Origin: an uncultured Pelagibacteraceae bacterium
GTDB lineage: Bacteria; Pseudomonadota; Alphaproteobacteria; Pelagibacterales; Pelagibacteraceae
Assembly (NCBI GenBank): GCA_902604795.1
Contig: CACKZV010000001.1
Span: 101,748 to 165,747, forward strand
Direction of reading: 5' to 3'
DNA length: 64,000 nucleotides
Shown: positions 1-9,069 of the stretch, piece after piece
How positions within the stretch are numbered: the stretch's first letter is position 1
Layout: the number at the start of each line of letters is the position of its first letter
Notes under the pieces: model-generated
Databases searched by the model: none
What the model was told of the DNA's origin: nothing
The model's input: the letters and a program-made list of their open reading frames with translations, nothing else
Program-made: the position numbers and the translations under genes

Positions 1-198
1 TACTTTGATATTGTAATTTTTTCCTACTTGTAAATCGTCAATCTCTGTATCTTCAGCAGTTTCAATTCTTGATATAGGTAAATGCCATAATAGGTCAAAA
101 ATTGTAAAAATTTTTTTTTTGTTAAATGAACTTAATGTTTTTTTACCAACACCTTTAATTTTATTAATAGGTGACAATAAATATTCAAAATTACTCAT
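1..198 (-). CDS. recG: ATP-dependent DNA helicase RecG, N-terminal fragment
   Basis: The gene starts at the ATG complementary to 196-198 and runs off the left window edge, so only about 66 residues are visible. They read as the RecG start: an initial LLSPINKIKGVGKKT helix-hairpin-helix-like segment, then FDLLWHLP, both typical of the RecG wedge domain N-terminus. RecG remodels stalled replication forks and branched DNA. It is divergent from sdhE with a 26-bp gap, a pairing I recall from other alphaproteobacteria. The helicase motifs lie outside the window, so integrity cannot be judged. Confidence 0.85.
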   Translation of the reverse strand, partial: MSNFEYLLSPINKIKGVGKKTLSSFNKKKIFTIFDLLWHLPISRIETAEDTEIDDLQVGKNYNIKV

Positions 199-224
199 TA
201 AATATATATATATGTTTATAAACA

Positions 225-470
225 ATGAATTCAAACAAACAAAATTTAATTAATAAGATTATTTATAGATCTCAATATCGAGGCACAAAAGAAATGGATA
301 TATTTGTCAGTGGTTTTGTTAAATCTATTATAGATTCATTATCATTTGATGATTTAGTGGATCTAGATAAATTAGTTAATATGAATGATGAAGACATTAT
401 TAAAATTTCAAAGAGAGAAATGATGTTTATAAATAATAAAATTTTAAAACTATTGATCGACTTTAAATGA
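225..470 (+). CDS. sdhE: FAD assembly factor SdhE (succinate dehydrogenase assembly factor 2 family)
   Basis: This is an 81-residue protein of the SdhE/YgfY/SDHAF2 family, which helps attach FAD covalently to the flavoprotein subunit of succinate dehydrogenase. The family hallmark is visible as YRSQYRGTKEMD (residues 14-25), containing the RGxxE motif. Length matches the family (80-95 aa). It is divergent from recG. Its stop codon lies one base from the 3' CCA of the convergent tRNA-Ser gene. The ATG at 225 is the only sensible start before the motif. Confidence 0.9.
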   Translation: MNSNKQNLINKIIYRSQYRGTKEMDIFVSGFVKSIIDSLSFDDLVDLDKLVNMNDEDIIKISKREMMFINNKILKLLIDFK

Positions 471-471
471 G

Positions 472-561
472 TGGCGGAGAGACTGGGATTCGAACCCAGG
501 AAAGAGTTGCCCCTTTGTCGGTTTTCAAGACCGATGCTTTCAACCGCTCAGCCATCTCTCC
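472..561 (-). tRNA. tRNA-Ser(UGA)
   Basis: The minus strand gives a complete 90-nt class II tRNA. The acceptor GGAGAGA pairs with TCTCTCC, followed by discriminator G and an encoded CCA. A TGA anticodon sits in loop CTTGAAA, there is a long variable arm as expected for serine, and a GGTTCGAATCC T-arm. It reads UCA/UCG-type serine codons. It converges on sdhE. Confidence 0.97.
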
Positions 562-645
562 GTGTGCAAGGTTTTATTATTATTAATATATATTTCAACA
601 ATAAAATGACTTAAGTATTAAGTCAAAATATTCAGATAATTAAAA

Positions 646-1527
646 ATGAACAATAGAAATTTTAATAAAGGAGTTTTACTTACATCCTTTGGTTCTTTTT
701 GGTGGGGTTTTTTTGGTGTTATATACTTCAAATATATTTCTTTTGCAGGTCATATTGAAGTATTAATCCATAGAAGTGTTTGGACAACCTTTGTATTAAT
801 AGTTACTACTATTTTATTTTCTAAATGGAGCATTTTAAAAAAAATTTTTAATGATAAAAAAAAATTATTTATTCTATTTATTTCTGGTTTTTTAATTTTT
901 ATAAATTGGGGTGTCTGGATTTATGCTGTTAGTGTAGATAAAATAATTGATGCAAGCTTTGGGTATTTTATCATGCCTATCATAAGTGTTTTTCTAGGTA
1001 ATTTTTTTTTTAAAGAACCTATTACAAAAAAAGGAAAAATTTCGATTTTTTTAGTTATCATTTCTGTTAGTTATTTATTGATAATAGATTTTAATTCAAT
1101 TCCATGGGTAGGTTTAATTGTAGCCTTAAGTTGGAGTTTTTATAATCTATTTAGAAAAAAAATTAATGTAGAAACTGATATTGGACTCCTTATAGAGAGT
1201 TTGTATATACTTCCTTTTGTATTAATTGCATTTTATTTTATAAGTATAAATAATTATAATGATTTCAGTTTATCAAATCCCTCTTTGATGCCATTATTAA
1301 TGTTGGCAGGACCAATGACGGTGATTCCTCTTTTTTTGTATGTAAGAGGTGTTGAATTAGCAGGACTAGGACCCGCCGGAATGATTTTTTATATTACTCC
1401 TACTTTGCAATTTATTCTTGGCTTTTTTATTTATAATGAGAAATTTAATATAAATCAGTTAGTTAGTTTTATTTTAATATGGATTGCTGTATTTATATAT
1501 TTGAAAGATATTTATGAAAAAAATTAA
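646..1527 (+). CDS. rarD: RarD-type EamA/DMT family permease
   Basis: This is a 293-residue inner-membrane protein with about ten hydrophobic segments. The start (GVLLTSFGSFWWGFFGVIYFK) and the HRSVW segment near residue 43 match the RarD branch of the drug/metabolite transporter superfamily. C-terminal parts such as ELAGLGPAGMIFYI also fit RarD. E. coli RarD was named for a chloramphenicol-related phenotype, but substrates are generally unknown. The mltB-like gene starts inside its last codons (14-bp overlap), so it may head the downstream operon. Confidence is high for family and low for substrate. Confidence 0.88.
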   Translation: MNNRNFNKGVLLTSFGSFWWGFFGVIYFKYISFAGHIEVLIHRSVWTTFVLIVTTILFSKWSILKKIFNDKKKLFILFISGFLIFINWGVWIYAVSVDKIIDASFGYFIMPIISVFLGNFFFKEPITKKGKISIFLVIISVSYLLIIDFNSIPWVGLIVALSWSFYNLFRKKINVETDIGLLIESLYILPFVLIAFYFISINNYNDFSLSNPSLMPLLMLAGPMTVIPLFLYVRGVELAGLGPAGMIFYITPTLQFILGFFIYNEKFNINQLVSFILIWIAVFIYLKDIYEKN

Positions 1528-2512
1528 AATTTATGTTTTTTTTCTTATTATTTTAATAAACTTTGAAGTCTATGCAAACGATTCTGAATTTAATGAGTGG
1601 AAGAAAAATTTTAGATTAATTGCATTAGAAAAAGGCGTGAGTTTAAAAATAATCGAAAGTACTGTTGATAAATCTATTTTTTTAAAGAATGTTATAAAAT
1701 ATGATAGATATCAACCAGAATTCTATGAAGATACCAAAACATATATTTCTAAAAGAGCTAATAATAATAAAGTAAATTCTGGTTTAAAAATTTACAAAAT
1801 TAATAAAACAAAAATTGATAAAATCACTAAAGAATTTTCTGTTGATAAGGATTTACTTTTATCACTTATGGGTATCGAAACAAACTTTGGCAATTATTTA
1901 GGTAAAATGGATATAGTCTCATCATTAGCAACTTTAAGTTATGACAAAAGAAGAAGTGAATTCTTTACATCAGAACTACTTACACTTTTAATTTTATTCG
2001 ACAAAGGAATTATAAATCCAAACAATTATTTAGGGTCATGGGCAGGAGCTTTTGGTAATTTTCAATTTATGCCTTCCACAATTAAAAATTATGCAATTGA
2101 TTACAATGAAGATGAAATTATAAATTTGAAAAATATTGAAGATTCATTTGCTTCTGCTGCTAATTATTTAAATAAGATAGGGTGGGATAATAAAACACCA
2201 TGTTTTTACAAAGTTGAACTTGTAAACGAAACACCACATAAATATCTAAATACATCAGCAAAACAAATAAAACATAAAAACAAAATATCTTATTTAAAGA
2301 AATACATTAAAAATAGTGAAAAACTTAATGACCTTGATAATTTGAAAGCTGCAATTGTGACCCCTGATTATGATATTATACCTGACGCACAAAAATTAAC
2401 TCCGGCTTATTTAGTTTTTGATAATTATGAGTTAATTTTAAAATGGAACAGATCTTTAAGATTTGCATTAGCTGTATGCACACTAAAAAACAAATTCAAA
2501 AATGCAATTTAA
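1514..2512 (+). CDS. MltB-family lytic murein transglycosylase
   Basis: This 332-residue periplasmic enzyme cleaves the MurNAc-GlcNAc bond of peptidoglycan to give 1,6-anhydro ends. A signal peptide ending VYA is visible at residues 1-21. The SLT_2/MltB catalytic block includes LSLMGIETNFGNYLG (the general-acid Glu in IETNFG, near residue 119) and WAGAFGNFQFMPST, then SFASAANYLNKIGW. The C-terminal peptidoglycan-binding domain of some homologs is absent. It overlaps rarD and the rlpA-like gene by 10-14 bp, so translation is probably coupled. MltB and RlpA-like proteins are regularly adjacent in alphaproteobacteria. Confidence 0.88.
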   Translation: MKKIKIYVFFLIILINFEVYANDSEFNEWKKNFRLIALEKGVSLKIIESTVDKSIFLKNVIKYDRYQPEFYEDTKTYISKRANNNKVNSGLKIYKINKTKIDKITKEFSVDKDLLLSLMGIETNFGNYLGKMDIVSSLATLSYDKRRSEFFTSELLTLLILFDKGIINPNNYLGSWAGAFGNFQFMPSTIKNYAIDYNEDEIINLKNIEDSFASAANYLNKIGWDNKTPCFYKVELVNETPHKYLNTSAKQIKHKNKISYLKKYIKNSEKLNDLDNLKAAIVTPDYDIIPDAQKLTPAYLVFDNYELILKWNRSLRFALAVCTLKNKFKNAI

Positions 2513-3329
2513 ATATATTTTATATCTATTATTTTTAACTTTATTTGCCTGTGAGCATCATTCAAAAAATATAAATATTAAAAATAAACCTGAAGATATA
2601 AAAGGTGTTGTTCAAAAAGATAAAATTAAAGTATCATCAGACAAAAATGAAAAAAGGGAAATAATTAATATTGTTTATTCTAATAAAGGTTTCGCATTAA
2701 TATATGATGAGGATATAGAAAACTCTTTGGAAAATAATTTAGATAATACATCACTAAACATATTAAGTCCTAACCTACCTACTGGTACACCTGTTAGAAT
2801 AACAAATATAATTAATGGCAAATCTTTAATGACTATTGTTAAAAATAAAGCTGTTTTGCCTGCTTTTTATAATTCAGTAATATCAAAGAGGATTGTTAGT
2901 GAATTATCAATAAATCCTAATGAACCTTATGTGTATATTGAAACTATCAATTCTAACAATTTATATGTTGCAAATGATGTAAAAACATTTGATGAAGAAA
3001 AGGAAGTTGCTAATAAAGCTCCGGTTGATGATATTATGGTTCAGAGTATAAGTTTAGAGACTGAAATTAAAGAGTCTAAGACTAATAATTTAGTAACAAA
3101 TTTTAATTATATAATTAAATTTGCAGATTTTTATTTTGAGGATTCTGCCATTATGTTAAAAAATAGGTTATTTGAAGAGCATAATATTAAGAATATTCTT
3201 ATCAAAAAGTTGTCACAAAATAATTTTAGAGTTTACAAAGGTCCTTATAAAGATTTTGAAAAATTAAAGAAAGGATTTCTTAATATCGAAAATATTGATT
3301 TCGATAGTATTGAAATAATTAAACTATGA
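2502..3329 (+). CDS. rlpA: RlpA-like SPOR-domain lipoprotein, catalytic residues degenerate
   Basis: This 275-residue lipoprotein has a lipobox LFAC (Cys17). The middle part (about 85-155) resembles the RlpA double-psi beta-barrel: LPTGTPVRITNIINGKSLMTIV matches the usual LPxGTxVRVTNLxNGRSVxVRV. The C-terminus (about 200-275) is a SPOR domain that should bind denuded septal glycan. The FHGRxTANGE segment, the AH that carries the catalytic His, and the NDRGPF Asp loop are not recognisable, so lytic activity is unlikely. It overlaps mltB by 11 bp and dacA by 4 bp. It may have become a septal binding protein. Confidence 0.72.
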   Translation: MQFKYILYLLFLTLFACEHHSKNINIKNKPEDIKGVVQKDKIKVSSDKNEKREIINIVYSNKGFALIYDEDIENSLENNLDNTSLNILSPNLPTGTPVRITNIINGKSLMTIVKNKAVLPAFYNSVISKRIVSELSINPNEPYVYIETINSNNLYVANDVKTFDEEKEVANKAPVDDIMVQSISLETEIKESKTNNLVTNFNYIIKFADFYFEDSAIMLKNRLFEEHNIKNILIKKLSQNNFRVYKGPYKDFEKLKKGFLNIENIDFDSIEIIKL

Positions 3330-4480
3330 AAATAAAAAATTTATCATTAATTTTTATATTTTTATTTTTTTTTATAAAACCAGTTTTTGCTAATTTCGAC
3401 GTAAATGCGAGAACTGCTATTGTACAAGATTATTTATCTGAAAAAATATTGTATGAAAAGGATGCTGACCGACAAATTTTTCCTGCGTCTATGACAAAAA
3501 TTATGACTTCAATCATAGCTTTTGATTTACTTAAAAGCGGTGAATTATCTTTAGATGATAAGTTTTTAGTATCTGAGAATGCGTGGAGATTATCACAAGC
3601 AGGATATTCTTCTATGTTTATTATGGTTGGAGATGAAATATCTGTAGAAAATTTATTAAGAGGTATTATTGTTTCATCAGGCAATGATGCTTGTATTGCT
3701 CTTGCCGAGGGCATTGCTGGTACAGAGGCAGAGTTTGCTATTATGATGACTGAAAAAGCAAAAGAAATAGGTATGGAAAATACCAACTTTTCAAATTCAT
3801 CAGGTATAAATGCCCCAGACAATTTATCAACAGTCAGAGACATATTAATCATGTCTAATTACTTGATAAAAAATTACCCAAATTATTATGAATATTACAA
3901 AGAAACTGAATTTACTTGGGATAGAACAGGCGGAGACCCGATTAAGCAAGGCAATAGAAACCCTTTGCTTTATAAAAATATAGGAGTGGATGGAATAAAG
4001 ACAGGATATCTTGCATATGAAAAATATTCACTTGCATCAACAATAAAAAGAAATGATAGAAGAATAATTGCAGTTGGAAGTGGTTTTGTTTCAAAAAATG
4101 CAAGATCAAAACAGTCACTTAAACTACTAACATACGGTTTAACAAATTTTGACACAATAAAAATTGCAAAGAAAGATGAAATATTTGATGAATTAGATGT
4201 TTGGCAAGGAACACAAAAAACAATTAAATCCTATATAAATGAGGATGTTTATAAAACAATTCCAAAAGCCAAAAAAAAATATCTAAAAGTATCAGTCAAT
4301 TATCAAGGGCCATTAAAAGCTCCGATATTAAAAAATGATATAATAGGTAAAGTTAAAATATCATATAAAGATGAACAAATAGGAGAATACGATTTATTAG
4401 CATTTGAAGGTGTAAAAAGACAAAATATTTTCTCAAGGTTTATTTCATCAATAAATTTCCTTATCTGGGGTGATGTCTAA
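3326..4480 (+). CDS. dacA: D-alanyl-D-alanine carboxypeptidase (PBP5/6, peptidase S11)
   Basis: This 384-residue periplasmic enzyme trims the terminal D-Ala from pentapeptide stems. The signal peptide ends VFA (residue 22). All three penicillin-binding motifs are present: SMTK at 55-58 (nucleophile Ser55), SGN at 118-120 and KTG at 225-227. A PBP5-type beta-rich C-terminal domain follows, then an amphipathic tail (FSRFISSINFLIW) suited to membrane anchoring. The ATG overlaps the rlpA stop (ATGA). Length is normal for the family. Confidence 0.93.
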   Translation: MKIKNLSLIFIFLFFFIKPVFANFDVNARTAIVQDYLSEKILYEKDADRQIFPASMTKIMTSIIAFDLLKSGELSLDDKFLVSENAWRLSQAGYSSMFIMVGDEISVENLLRGIIVSSGNDACIALAEGIAGTEAEFAIMMTEKAKEIGMENTNFSNSSGINAPDNLSTVRDILIMSNYLIKNYPNYYEYYKETEFTWDRTGGDPIKQGNRNPLLYKNIGVDGIKTGYLAYEKYSLASTIKRNDRRIIAVGSGFVSKNARSKQSLKLLTYGLTNFDTIKIAKKDEIFDELDVWQGTQKTIKSYINEDVYKTIPKAKKKYLKVSVNYQGPLKAPILKNDIIGKVKISYKDEQIGEYDLLAFEGVKRQNIFSRFISSINFLIWGDV

Positions 4481-5093
4481 ATATCCTGTTATAGTTTTTG
4501 AAGGTATAGAGGCTTCTGGTAAATCCTCTAGTTTAAAAAAAATAATTAAATATTTAAAAATGAACAAAATTAAATATGTATCCTTTAGAGAACCGGGTGG
4601 TACAAATCTATCTGAGAAATTGAGATCTTTAATGCTAAATAAAAAATCATCATTAAGCAATAAAACAGATTTATTTTTACTAATGGCATCTAGATCAGAA
4701 AATATTGATAAAATTATAAAAAAAAATTATAAAAAAAAGGTTATATTAATTGACAGATTTGTAGACTCAACATTGGCTTATCAACATTATGGAATGAAAT
4801 TTGACAAAGATTTGATTTTAAAAATGAATAATTTTTTATTAGGCAATTTAAGACCAAACTTTACTTTCTTAAGCGTTGTTAATAAAAAAAATATGCTGAA
4901 TAGACTAAAGTTGAGAAAAAATAAAAATAAATACGATAATTTTGATTATAATTTTTATAATAAAGTTCAAAGGGGTTTTTTAAAAATTGCTAATAAAAAT
5001 AAATCTAAATATCTAATTTTAGATACAAATAAAGATAGTATAAAAATAATTGAAAATAAATTAATCGATAAAATTAAGAAAATTTTAAAGTAA
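4473..5093 (+). CDS. tmk: thymidylate kinase
   Basis: This cytosolic enzyme phosphorylates dTMP to dTDP. The P-loop reads GIEASGKSS, close to the usual GxEGxGK(S/T)T. REPGGT and DRFVDSTLAYQ, the substrate-binding and LID-region signatures, follow. The ATG at 4473 is preferred over the GTG at 4470 because it begins MSKYPVIVFEG as in homologs. Either start overlaps the dacA stop. tmk is followed directly by holB, the common tmk-holB order. Confidence 0.93.
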   Translation: MSKYPVIVFEGIEASGKSSSLKKIIKYLKMNKIKYVSFREPGGTNLSEKLRSLMLNKKSSLSNKTDLFLLMASRSENIDKIIKKNYKKKVILIDRFVDSTLAYQHYGMKFDKDLILKMNNFLLGNLRPNFTFLSVVNKKNMLNRLKLRKNKNKYDNFDYNFYNKVQRGFLKIANKNKSKYLILDTNKDSIKIIENKLIDKIKKILK

Positions 5094-6014
5094 ATGAGTG
5101 AGATAAGTAAAATGATTGGTCATAAGTCTCTTTTTAATGACTTTATCTATCTTGATCAGATACAAAAATTTCCCAATAAAATTTTATTAAATGGTTCAAA
5201 AGGAATAGGAAAAAAACTATTTGTAAATCACTTTTTAAATTATTTTTATTTAAAAGATAATAAAGAATCTTATAATTTAAAAAATTATGAATATAATTTG
5301 AGTAATAATATATCTAAACTTATAACTTCTAACTCACATCCCAATGTTCTCAGGATTTATAAAAAAAATGATAAAAAAATAATTGATATAGATCAAATTA
5401 GAGATATGATTCAATTTACTAATCAAACTTCATTCAATAATGATAGAAGGTTTATAATTATTGAAAATGTTAATCTATTAGGAATTAATTCTGCTAATGC
5501 TTTATTAAAATCAATTGAAGAACCTAATAACAAAATATACTTTATTTTAATCAATAATTCAGAATTTAAAACTTTGGAAACTCTTAAATCAAGATGTCTA
5601 GAATTTAAATTAAATTTATTAAATTCAGAAGTAATAGAGATTGTGAATTACCACTTTAATAATGATATATATAAAGATATTAATTTAGATTTTGTAAACA
5701 ATTATAACTCTCCATCTTTTTTAATATCATTAGTAAACTTTTTAGAAAGTAATGATTTATCAATTAAAGATAACTCTATAGAGGATTTATTGTCTTATAT
5801 AATCAAAAATAAATCATACACATCAAATGATTTTATAAAGGAATATTTAAATTTATTTATTGAACTTTTTTTCTATAAAAATATAAACATATCTAAGAAA
5901 ATTTCATTCAAAATAAAAAAATATTTTTACCTAAAGCTTTCTTTTGTTAAAAAATATAACTTAGATTTTGAGTCTTTTTTTCTAGAATTTAATGATAAAT
6001 TATTAAGTGAATAA
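5094..6014 (+). CDS. holB: DNA polymerase III delta' subunit
   Basis: This 306-residue AAA+ clamp-loader subunit loads the beta clamp. Visible features are a Walker A-like loop GSKGIGKK (about 36-43), the conserved SHPNVL stretch, IRDMIQFTNQTSFN, a LLKSIEEPNNKIYFILI sensor region, and the SRC motif in LKSRCLEF. The four-Cys zinc module of the E. coli protein is not present. The C-terminal domain is short and low in conservation. It starts immediately after the tmk stop and overlaps metG by 8 bp. Confidence 0.9.
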   Translation: MSEISKMIGHKSLFNDFIYLDQIQKFPNKILLNGSKGIGKKLFVNHFLNYFYLKDNKESYNLKNYEYNLSNNISKLITSNSHPNVLRIYKKNDKKIIDIDQIRDMIQFTNQTSFNNDRRFIIIENVNLLGINSANALLKSIEEPNNKIYFILINNSEFKTLETLKSRCLEFKLNLLNSEVIEIVNYHFNNDIYKDINLDFVNNYNSPSFLISLVNFLESNDLSIKDNSIEDLLSYIIKNKSYTSNDFIKEYLNLFIELFFYKNINISKKISFKIKKYFYLKLSFVKKYNLDFESFFLEFNDKLLSE

Positions 6015-7545
6015 AAATTACTACATTACAACACCAATTTATTATCCATCTGCAAAACCGCATATGGGCCATGCTTATTCAAGTATTATTGCTGATTTTT
6101 TTGCAAGATTAAAAAGAATACAAGGTTTTAAAGTTTATTTTTTAACTGGCACAGATGAGCATGGACAAAAAATACAAAGAGCTGCAGAAAAAAAAAAAAT
6201 GGATCCTTTATTATTTTGTGATGAAATTAGCAAAACCTTTAGAGATTTATCTGCTACATTAAATTTATCTAATAATGATTTCATAAGGACAACTGAGAAA
6301 AGACATTCGAAATCTGTTGAGAATCTTTGGAATATTTTAGAAAAAAAAGGTGAAATCTACCTATCCAAGTACTCAGGTTGGTATTCTGTATCAGATGAAG
6401 CATTTTACACAGAAAGTGAAATTGAAGATTTAGACGGTACTAAAAAATCAATTAGCTCAGGTTCAAAAGTAGAGTGGGTAGAAGAAGAATCTTATTTTTT
6501 TAAATTATCAAATTGGCAAGATAAATTAATTGAGTTTTATAACAAAAATCCAGATTTTATACTACCTGAAACAAGAAAAAATGAAGTTATCAGTTTTGTT
6601 AAATCAGGATTAAAAGATTTATCTGTGAGTAGAAAATCCTTTAATTGGGGTATAAAAGTTCCATCTAATAAAGACCATGTTATTTATGTTTGGTTGGATG
6701 CTTTAACAAATTATCTAAGTGCTTTAAATTACCCAAATGAAAACGATGATTTGTACAAATCTTTTTGGCCTGCGGATCTACATCTAATTGGAAAAGACAT
6801 ATTAAGATTTCATGCTATTTACTGGCCAGCTTTCTTATTGGCCGCAGATATAGAACCCCCAAAAAGAGTATTTGGTCATGGATGGATACTTTCTGGTGAT
6901 GAAAAAATGTCTAAATCCAAAGGGAACATTTTAGACCCACTTGAGATTATAGAAAATTATGGCCTAGACCCTTTAAGATATTATTTAATCAAAGAAGTTT
7001 CATTTGGTAATGATGGAAATATCTCACAAGAAAAATTAGAATCTTGTATAAATAGTGATTTAGCTAATAATTATGGAAATTTGTGTCAAAGAGTTTTGGC
7101 ATTTTGTGATAAGAATGCTAACTTAGAAGTTCCTGATATAGATAATCTAACAGAGGATGATAAGATTATATTAGATCAATACTCTAAATATTATGATGAT
7201 TTAGTAAAGTATTCAGATAATCAAGATGTAAATTCATACATAAATTTTATTGTTGAGCAACTATTTTTAGCAAATAAGTATTTTAATGATCAAGAACCCT
7301 GGAAAAAAAAGAATGATAAATTAAGGATGAATACAATTATTTATGTTTCTTTGGAACTAATAAGAAAAGTAACCATATTACTTTATCCTATTATACCATC
7401 ATCATCTCTAAAAGTTTTAGGTATATTTGGTATAAACGAAGAAAAAATTAATTTTGTAACTATAAAAGAAAACAATTATCTTAAAAAAGGTCTCAAATTG
7501 AGTAAATTAGATATCTTATTTAAAAAGATTGAAAAAAATGATTGA
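6007..7545 (+). CDS. metG: methionyl-tRNA synthetase (short, zinc-knuckle-free type)
   Basis: This 512-residue class I aminoacyl-tRNA synthetase charges tRNA-Met. The HIGH motif is HMGH (residues 19-22) and KMSKS is at 300-304. The connective peptide region YSGWYSVSDEAFYTESEIED lacks the cysteines of the zinc-knuckle forms, which is the usual alphaproteobacterial MetG type. There is no C-terminal EMAP/Trbp111-like extension. Translation starts at a GTG that overlaps the end of holB by 8 bp. Confidence 0.96.
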   Translation: MNKNYYITTPIYYPSAKPHMGHAYSSIIADFFARLKRIQGFKVYFLTGTDEHGQKIQRAAEKKKMDPLLFCDEISKTFRDLSATLNLSNNDFIRTTEKRHSKSVENLWNILEKKGEIYLSKYSGWYSVSDEAFYTESEIEDLDGTKKSISSGSKVEWVEEESYFFKLSNWQDKLIEFYNKNPDFILPETRKNEVISFVKSGLKDLSVSRKSFNWGIKVPSNKDHVIYVWLDALTNYLSALNYPNENDDLYKSFWPADLHLIGKDILRFHAIYWPAFLLAADIEPPKRVFGHGWILSGDEKMSKSKGNILDPLEIIENYGLDPLRYYLIKEVSFGNDGNISQEKLESCINSDLANNYGNLCQRVLAFCDKNANLEVPDIDNLTEDDKIILDQYSKYYDDLVKYSDNQDVNSYINFIVEQLFLANKYFNDQEPWKKKNDKLRMNTIIYVSLELIRKVTILLYPIIPSSSLKVLGIFGINEEKINFVTIKENNYLKKGLKLSKLDILFKKIEKND

Positions 7546-8299
7546 TTCACATTGCCACCTAGATCACGAACCTTTAGCTCAAAATATTCAAGATGTTTTA
7601 TCAAGATGCAAAAAGGAAGGAATTAATAAAGTATTAACAATTTCTACAACATTAAGTGGTTTCCCAAAAATTTTGGATATTGTTAATAAAAATGAAATGA
7701 TATTTGGAACTTTTGGGATACACCCTCATGAAACAAATACTGATCAAGTTTCTAAAGATGAAATAATAACTAAAATTAAATCCAATAGTAAATTAATTGG
7801 AGTGGGAGAGACAGGTTTAGACTTTTATTACAATAATAGCGACAAAGATAAACAAATAACAAGTTTTAAAAATCATATTAATGCTGCATTAGAATTAAAT
7901 TTTCCTTTAATTGTTCATTCAAGAAATGCTGAAGATGAAACTTATGAAATATTAAAAAATTCAGACAAGAATTTAAAAATTCTGATGCATTGTTTCACAG
8001 GCTCTCATTCATTTGCTTTAAAATTAATGGAGCTTAATAGTTATTTCTCAGCCAGTGGTATTATAACATTTAAAAATAGCAACGATCTTCAAAACACTTT
8101 TAAACAGTTACCTTTAGAAAGATTACTAATTGAGACAGACAGTCCTTTTTTAGCACCAGAGCCAATGAGAGGTAAGAAAAATGAACCATCTTTTGTGAGG
8201 TATACCCTAAAAAAACTTTCAGAATTAAAAAATATTACTTCACTAGAGCTTGATAAAATAACAACACAAAATTTTAATAGATTATTTTTTAACAAATGA
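7538..8299 (+). CDS. tatD: TatD family metal-dependent DNase/hydrolase
   Basis: This is an amidohydrolase-fold nuclease. Metal ligands are visible in order: DSHCHLDH at the start, the Glu in GVGETGLDFYY, His in LIVHSRNAEDE, His in LMHCFTGS, and the Asp in ETDSPFLAPEP. I place the start at the ATG at 7538 (MIDSHCHLD), overlapping the metG stop, rather than the upstream TTG at 7529. Its position after metG and before the metallo-beta-lactamase-fold gene is a conserved alphaproteobacterial and gammaproteobacterial order. Family members degrade DNA 3'-5' and act in DNA quality control. Confidence 0.93.
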   Translation: MIDSHCHLDHEPLAQNIQDVLSRCKKEGINKVLTISTTLSGFPKILDIVNKNEMIFGTFGIHPHETNTDQVSKDEIITKIKSNSKLIGVGETGLDFYYNNSDKDKQITSFKNHINAALELNFPLIVHSRNAEDETYEILKNSDKNLKILMHCFTGSHSFALKLMELNSYFSASGIITFKNSNDLQNTFKQLPLERLLIETDSPFLAPEPMRGKKNEPSFVRYTLKKLSELKNITSLELDKITTQNFNRLFFNK

Positions 8300-9069
8300 C
8301 ATTAAAATTTACCATTCTAGGATGTGGTAGTTCCCTAGGTATACCTAGAATTGATGGTTATTATGGAAACTGTGATCCAAATAATAAGAAAAATGTACGT
8401 ACAAGATGCTCAGCTTTAATAAGATCTAAAAATTTAAACATACTAATTGATACTTCTCCAGATCTAAAATCTCAATTGTTAGCAAATAAAGTTAAAAATA
8501 TTGATAAAGTTTTTTATACACACGCTCATGCAGATCAAACACATGGAATTAATGAATTAAGAGTGTTCTCATTAAAAAATAAAAAAAAAATACCTATTTA
8601 TGCTGACTTAATTACAAAAAGAAGTCTTATAAATACCTTTGGTTATTGTTTTGAAGATTACAAAAATTATCCGTCAATACTTGATGCAAAAACTTTAAAG
8701 AATAAACACATATTTAATGATACAAATAGTAAGATTGTTATTAAATCATTAAAGGTTCATCATGGATCAATAAAAAGTATTTGTTATATTATTAATAAAA
8801 AATGTGCTTATGCACCTGATGTTAACTATATAAATAGTAAAGATTTAAAATATTTAAAAAATTTAAAATATTTTATTATTGATTGTTTAAGATATAATTA
8901 TCATCCAACACATTTTAATTTAGATGATGTGCTAAAATTAATAAGAATAGTTAAACCTAAGAAAACAATTCTTACAAATCTAAGTAATGAAATTGATTAT
9001 AATGAAATAAAAAAAAAATTACCCAAAAATGTAATTCCCGCACATGATGGATTAACAGTATTAATCTAA
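8296..9069 (+). CDS. MBL-fold metallo-hydrolase (PhnP-like)
   Basis: This is a 257-residue metallo-beta-lactamase-fold hydrolase. The dinuclear metal motif is THAHADQTHG, with SPDLKSQL before it and a DCLRYNYHPTHF segment and AHDG near the C-terminus. The N-terminus LGCGSSLGIPRIDGYYGNC is typical of the PhnP-like phosphodiesterase group encoded next to tatD/metG. The physiological substrate is not established from sequence; cyclic phosphoribosyl or other phosphodiesters are possible. The ATG overlaps the tatD stop (ATGA). Its 3' end overlaps the convergent gpx gene by 9 bp. Confidence 0.85.
   Translation: MTLKFTILGCGSSLGIPRIDGYYGNCDPNNKKNVRTRCSALIRSKNLNILIDTSPDLKSQLLANKVKNIDKVFYTHAHADQTHGINELRVFSLKNKKKIPIYADLITKRSLINTFGYCFEDYKNYPSILDAKTLKNKHIFNDTNSKIVIKSLKVHHGSIKSICYIINKKCAYAPDVNYINSKDLKYLKNLKYFIIDCLRYNYHPTHFNLDDVLKLIRIVKPKKTILTNLSNEIDYNEIKKKLPKNVIPAHDGLTVLI

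Noticed and set aside
3430-3852. 140-residue minus-strand ORF in the track
   Set aside because: It lies wholly antisense to dacA, whose catalytic motifs are intact, and shows no domain. It is a shadow frame.
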